A DNA stretch of 64,000 nucleotides from Plantibacter sp050587525 (GTDB lineage: Bacteria > Actinomycetota > Actinomycetes > Actinomycetales > Microbacteriaceae): NCBI RefSeq assembly GCF_050587525.1, contig NZ_JBOBFT010000006.1, positions 1-64,000 of the forward strand, in the 5' to 3' direction. The position numbers were made by a program, and so were the translations under genes. The notes beneath the pieces were generated by a model. It was not told the DNA's origin and searched no databases. It saw nothing but the letters and a program-made list of their open reading frames with translations. Within the stretch, counting starts at the first letter, position 1. Each line of letters starts with the position of its first letter. Positions 60,782-64,000 of this stretch are shown piece by piece.

Positions 60782-60945
60782 TGGGTTCCTCTGTTCCTGG
60801 ATGCTACGAACCATCTTGCATCATGACGGGGCCGGGTGACCCCTTGATGACGAACGCCAGCGGACTCTGGCGGTTTTCCGGCGTTCTCTGGCCGTGCGGG
60901 CCGAGCTCCGGTCCCCGGTGCGTGATCCCCGGTCCCCGGTCCCCG

Positions 60946-61056
60946 GTCCTGTCGAAGGGCACTTCGACGGGCTCAGCACCTGGAAGGGCACTTCGACAAG
61001 CTCAGTGACCGGGTCAAGCTCAGTGACCGGCCCGCACGGGCTCAGCGACTGGGCCG
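60946..61056. repeat. REP-like cluster between lysC and asd
   Basis: CTGTCGAAGGGCACTTCGAC (60948-60967) is a palindrome-type REP. It is followed by a second ACTTCGACAAGCTCAGTGAC and degenerate GCTCAGCGACTGGG copies to 61056. A 7-bp CCCCGGT tandem precedes it (60926-60945). Confidence 0.8.
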
Positions 61057-61060
61057 CCTG

Positions 61061-62332
61061 CTAGCGGCCGGTGCCGCCGTGGACGACCGCTTCGTCATCG
61101 CCGTCGAGACCGAACGCCGTGTGCACGACGTTGGCGGCCTTCGTGAGCGTGTCCGCACGCGTGACGACGGAGATGCGGATCTCACTCGTGGAGATCATCT
61201 CGATGTTGATGCCCGCCGCGCTCAGCGCTTCGAAGAGCTTGGCGGACACGCCCGTGTTGGTGCGCATGCCGGCGCCGACGAGCGCCAGCTTGCCGATCTG
61301 GTCGTCGTGCTGGATCGCCGCGAACCCGACGCGCTGCTGCTCGGCGGCGAGCGCCCGGAGGACCTGCTGCGCCTCCGACTTCGGCAGGGTGAAGGAGATG
61401 TCGGTGACGCCGTCGACCGCGGTCGACACGTTCTGGACGATCATGTCGACGTTGCCGCCGGACTTCGCGACGATCGTGAAGATCTCCGCTGCCTTGCCGG
61501 GGACGTCCGGGACGCCGACGACGGTGATCTTGGCTTCGCTGAGGTCGGTTGCGACACCGGCGACGATGGGCTGCTCCATGGGTGCGTCACCCTCTCCTGG
61601 GTTGTTGAGAACGAGGGTTCCCTCGTTGTTGTTGAACGATGAACGCACGTGCAGGGTGACTCCGTGGCGGCGTGCGTACTCCACGGCACGGATATAGAGG
61701 ACCTTCGCGCCGGAAGCGGCGAGTTCGAGCATCTCCTCGCTCGAGATGCGGTCGATCTTCTTCGCCTTGGGCACCTGGCGGGGGTCGCTCGTGAAGATGC
61801 CGTCGACGTCGGTGAAGATCTCGCAGACGTCTGCGCCGAGCGCTGCGGCGAGCGCGACGGCGGTCGTGTCGGAGCCGCCGCGGCCGAGGGTCGTGATGTC
61901 GCGGGTGTCGCGGTTGAAGCCCTGGAAGCCGGCCACGATGACGATCGCGCCGTCGTCGAGCGCTTCGCGGAGGCGGACGGGCGTGACGTCCACGATGCGT
62001 GCCGCGCCGTGCTGGGCGTCAGTGATCATGCCGGCCTGGCTTCCCGTGAACGACCGCGCCACGTAGCCCATGCTGCTGATCGCCATCGCGAGGAGCGCCA
62101 TCGAGATCCGCTCACCGCTCGACAACAGCATGTCCAGCTCGCGTGGGGCCGGGATCGGGGTGACCTCGTGGGCGAGGTCGAGCAGCTCGTCCGTCGTGTC
62201 GCCCATCGCGGAAACGGCGACGACAACTTCGTTGCCGGCCTTCCTCGTCTCCACGATGCGTTTGGCGACCCGCTTGATACTTTCGGCGTCTGCGACGGAG
62301 GAACCGCCGAACTTCTGCACGATCAAAGCCAT
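61061..62332 (-). CDS. lysC: Aspartokinase
   Basis: The 423-residue enzyme starts at ATG 62332 with AGGAG upstream. Residues 1-230 are the kinase domain (ALIVQKFGGSSVADAESIKR; GSQAGMITD; RGGSDTTAVALAAALGADVC). Two ACT domains follow (ITVVGVPDVPGKAAEIFTIV and LALVGAGMRTNTGVSAKLFE). An internal ATG at 61579 with a strong AGGAG about 15 bases upstream would give a 172-residue ACT-only beta subunit starting MEQPIVAGVATDLSE, as known for Corynebacterium aspartokinase. Concerted Lys/Thr inhibition is expected. Confidence 0.97.
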   Translation of the reverse strand: MALIVQKFGGSSVADAESIKRVAKRIVETRKAGNEVVVAVSAMGDTTDELLDLAHEVTPIPAPRELDMLLSSGERISMALLAMAISSMGYVARSFTGSQAGMITDAQHGAARIVDVTPVRLREALDDGAIVIVAGFQGFNRDTRDITTLGRGGSDTTAVALAAALGADVCEIFTDVDGIFTSDPRQVPKAKKIDRISSEEMLELAASGAKVLYIRAVEYARRHGVTLHVRSSFNNNEGTLVLNNPGEGDAPMEQPIVAGVATDLSEAKITVVGVPDVPGKAAEIFTIVAKSGGNVDMIVQNVSTAVDGVTDISFTLPKSEAQQVLRALAAEQQRVGFAAIQHDDQIGKLALVGAGMRTNTGVSAKLFEALSAAGINIEMISTSEIRISVVTRADTLTKAANVVHTAFGLDGDDEAVVHGGTGR

Positions 62333-62437
62333 CGTCGTACTCCTGGGGGTGTTGTGCGGGCGCGATCGGCCCGGCTTCACATCCTACCCATCCCGGTATA
62401 CCAACATCGGCATCCATGCGTTTCCCTCACATCTTCC

Positions 62438-62498
62438 GCCGAGGGGTCGCAACGTGCGGGTGTCGTCGCGTCGGACCCGCACGTTGCGACCCCTCGGC
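62438..62498. repeat. 24-bp perfect inverted repeat between lysC and the GNAT gene
   Basis: The arms at 62438-62461 and 62475-62498 are exact complements (GCCGAGGGGTCGCAACGTGC and four further bases) with a 13-base loop. It lies between divergent genes and upstream of both. Confidence 0.92.
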
Positions 62499-62530
62499 AG
62501 AGAGGGAGGGGAGTGTGGGAGAGTTGCCGG

Positions 62531-63277
62531 ATGCAGGATGACGCCCGAGTGCTCGCGACCGTTCGACGGCTGTGGCAGGGGCTCGCATCACCGACGGCGC
62601 GGTTCGCGGCCGGTCGGGTCGCGGTCGTCGTGAACGCGGGATCGATGGCGTGCCCTCCTGGCTGGATCGGCGTCGTCGAGATCGACGGCAGCGCACTCGC
62701 GATCGTGCCGGACCAGCGCACGGCAGAACGACTCTCGATCGACGCCGAAGCGCCGCGCACCGTCGGCACCGTCGAGTTCCTGCGATCCCGCATCGAGATC
62801 GCCGAGGTCCTCGGCCCCGCCACGCTCGACTACCTGCTACCCGGCCGGTTCACACCCGCGGACGAGATCGACGTCGTCGTCAGCAAGGCGAGCGATCCCG
62901 CGATCGAGGCGCTTCTGTCGAAGGTGAGCGATGACGAAGCGAGCGAGAGCGGCATCTTCGGCATCACCTCTCCCCTGTTCTCGGTCCGCGAGGGCGGCCG
63001 CGTCCTCGGCGTCGCGGGCTACCGGTCGTGGCCGCTGCACGTCGCGCACATGACGGCGCTCACCGCTCCCGATGCGCGTGGCACTGGCCTCGCGACTGCT
63101 CTCGCGTCGACCGCGGTGCAGCATGCGCTCGACGCCGGCCTCCTCCCCCAGTGGCGGGCGGGTGACAACAACCCGGGCTCACGGGCTGTGGCTAGGAAGC
63201 TCGGGTTCTCGGCGATCGGGCGTCAGCTGAGTGCCCGGCCCTCGGTCGCCGACTGGCCGGCGCCCTCCGCCGACTGA
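62531..63277 (+). CDS. GNAT-family acetyltransferase
   Basis: The 248-residue protein starts at ATG 62531. Residues 1-140 form an unrecognised N-terminal half. The GNAT domain (about 145-235) has VREGGRVLGVAGYRSWPLHV, then ALTAPDARGTGLATALASTA (acetyl-CoA binding motif A, R/Q-G-x-G-x-A form) and PQWRAGDNNPGSRAVARKLG (motif B). It transfers an acyl group to an unknown amine. The 3' end runs into a 19-bp minisatellite whose first unit contains the stop codon. It is divergent from lysC. Confidence 0.88.
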   Translation: MQDDARVLATVRRLWQGLASPTARFAAGRVAVVVNAGSMACPPGWIGVVEIDGSALAIVPDQRTAERLSIDAEAPRTVGTVEFLRSRIEIAEVLGPATLDYLLPGRFTPADEIDVVVSKASDPAIEALLSKVSDDEASESGIFGITSPLFSVREGGRVLGVAGYRSWPLHVAHMTALTAPDARGTGLATALASTAVQHALDAGLLPQWRAGDNNPGSRAVARKLGFSAIGRQLSARPSVADWPAPSAD

Positions 63278-63392
63278 GCCTGCTCCATCCGACTGAGTCT
63301 GCTCCATCCGACTGAGCCTGCTCCATCCGACTGAGCCTGCTCCATCCGACTGAGCCTGCTCCATCCGACTGAGCCTGCTCCATCCGACTGAG
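63270..63392 (+). repeat. 19-bp minisatellite starting at the GNAT stop codon
   Basis: Units of CCGACTGAGCCTGCTCCAT start at 63270, 63289, 63308, 63327, 63346 and 63365, plus a partial seventh at 63384. The first unit contains the last codon and the TGA stop (63275-63277). Unit two differs by one base (GAGTCTG). Confidence 0.95.
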
Positions 63393-63435
63393 TCACCGAC
63401 CGGGCTGCCGTTCTCTGCCTGCGATTCCTGCCTGC

Positions 63436-63522
63436 GTTCACAACTCAGGAGCGATGCGGCGTGTCGGCGCCGACACGCCGTCAGGCGGGCGCGACACGCC
63501 GGAGCCGTCCTGAGTTGTGAAC
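63436..63522. repeat. 87-bp palindromic element, copy 2
   Basis: Same length and internal structure as 17078-17164. The arms GTTCACAACTCAGGA match the other copy exactly, with inner GGCGTGTCG-N4-CGACACGCC plus a CGACACGCC copy. It lies between convergent genes (GNAT and SMP-30). Confidence 0.92.
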
Positions 63523-63545
63523 AGACCCGAGCCGGGGAGTGCGAG

Positions 63546-64000
63546 CTAGGGGGCGGGGCTCGTCGTGGGTGCTGGCGGGGTCCAGGCGGTCGGGAGGACG
63601 CCGCGCTGACCCGGGGTGCAGCGGTAGATGCGGCCGGCCGCCGGGTCCGGAGCTGCCGGAACGGATGCAGGCGCGGACGCAGATGCGGACGCGGACGCAG
63701 ACGCGGACGCAGACGCAGACGGGGACGCAGGCGCGGACGCGGATGCAGGCGCGGACGCGGATGCAGGCGCGGACGCGGATGCAGGAGCCGCGATGTCGGC
63801 CTCCGGCTCGGGGCTCGCGGTCGTGATGTAGAGGGTCGCGAGCTCGTCTCCGCCGAACGCGACCGACGTCACGAGCGGGGTCGGGACCTCGATCGTCGTG
63901 AGCACCGCACCGTCGAGCGCGAACCGACGAACGGCCGACCCGTTCCAGAACGCGACCCACAACGCACCCTCCGCGTCGAGCGTCATGCCGTCCGGCACGC
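63546..64000 (-). CDS. SMP-30/gluconolactonase-family protein, 5' part beyond the window
   Basis: The visible 151 residues are the C-terminal part of an SMP-30 (regucalcin/gluconolactonase) propeller. GMTLDAEGALWVAFWNGSAV is the conserved metal-binding segment, then RRFALDGAVLTTIEVPTPLV and TSVAFGGDELATLYITTASP. RIYRCTPGQRGVLPTAW is near the end. Between them an Ala/Ser/Pro repeat of about 45 residues interrupts the fold where normal members have a short loop. It probably hydrolyses a sugar lactone. The frame is open to the window edge, so the start is outside. Confidence 0.88.
   Translation of the reverse strand, partial: VPDGMTLDAEGALWVAFWNGSAVRRFALDGAVLTTIEVPTPLVTSVAFGGDELATLYITTASPEPEADIAAPASASAPASASAPASASAPASPSASASASASASASASAPASVPAAPDPAAGRIYRCTPGQRGVLPTAWTPPAPTTSPAP
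63665..63784 (-). repeat. In-frame Ala/Ser/Pro minisatellite inside the SMP-30 gene
   Basis: Hexamers GCGGAC/GCAGAC (63665-63730) are followed by three exact 18-bp units, GCGCGGACGCGGATGCAG, at 63731, 63749 and 63767. All unit lengths are multiples of three, so copy changes keep the frame. It encodes (AS)n and ASAPAS repeats. Confidence 0.93.

Noticed and set aside
62333..62437. Lysine riboswitch before lysC
   Set aside because: The leader is too short and shows none of the conserved helices; only the palindrome further upstream is structured.

Overview
This window is chromosomal DNA of a GC-rich actinobacterium, most likely a member of the Microbacteriaceae. The evidence is strong GC bias at third codon positions, GTG/TTG starts, a DUF7882 protein, an actinobacterial TopA with a Lys/Ala-rich tail, LAxTG-type anchored surface proteins, Rv3654c/TadE/DUF4244 pilus genes beside topA, and acs, RidA, a PASTA penicillin-binding protein (PBP) and a metallophosphoesterase in an order that recalls the mycobacterial Rv3644c-Rv3683 region. 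The genus cannot be fixed from the sequence alone. I see no prophage, insertion sequence, CRISPR array or rRNA.

Layout. 1-11 kb is accessory: an Imm5-like immunity gene cut by the window edge, a TetR regulator, a seven-bladed YVTN propeller with an LASTG anchor, a DUF808 membrane protein, a RibD-type reductase, ppnP, a TetR/DHA2 efflux pair, a second MFS exporter and an MDR-type oxidoreductase. 11-20 kb holds a TetR-MMPL pair, an HxlR/QorB-like pair, an MBL lactonase-like enzyme, a truncated TMEM175 gene, a MarR/membrane-protein pair and an hsp20 gene behind a CIRCE operator. 20-26.6 kb holds DUF7882, a Gfo/Idh/MocA-LacI operon, a DHA2 exporter, tRNA-Thr(CGT) and a TetR gene.

26.6-38 kb is the core block: a TAP-like hydrolase, holB, tmk and topA, then a minimal Tad pilus cluster split by an inserted MarR/VOC pair. 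38-44 kb has a PHP metallohydrolase, a 529-bp gene-poor stretch with a probable minus-strand short transcript, acs, an AbiEi/DUF559-like gene bracketed by two identical 84-bp palindromic repeats, RidA and a DUF4177-like gene. 44-50 kb holds two tandem class A PBPs, the second with PASTA domains, and a metallophosphoesterase. 50-57 kb has a candidate toxin-antitoxin pair, tRNA-Pro(CGG), two small LAxTG-like surface proteins, DUF4012, VanZ, ugd and tdk. 57-64 kb has mqo, an SGNH hydrolase, the lysC-asd pair, a GNAT enzyme and the 3' part of an SMP-30 gene carrying an Ala/Ser/Pro minisatellite.

The most striking feature beyond the genes is the density of long intergenic inverted repeats in several unrelated sequence families, together with minisatellites that begin at or next to stop codons. 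Two families are present twice: the 84-bp unit flanking the AbiEi/DUF559 gene, and an 87-bp unit between convergent genes at 17.1 and 63.4 kb.
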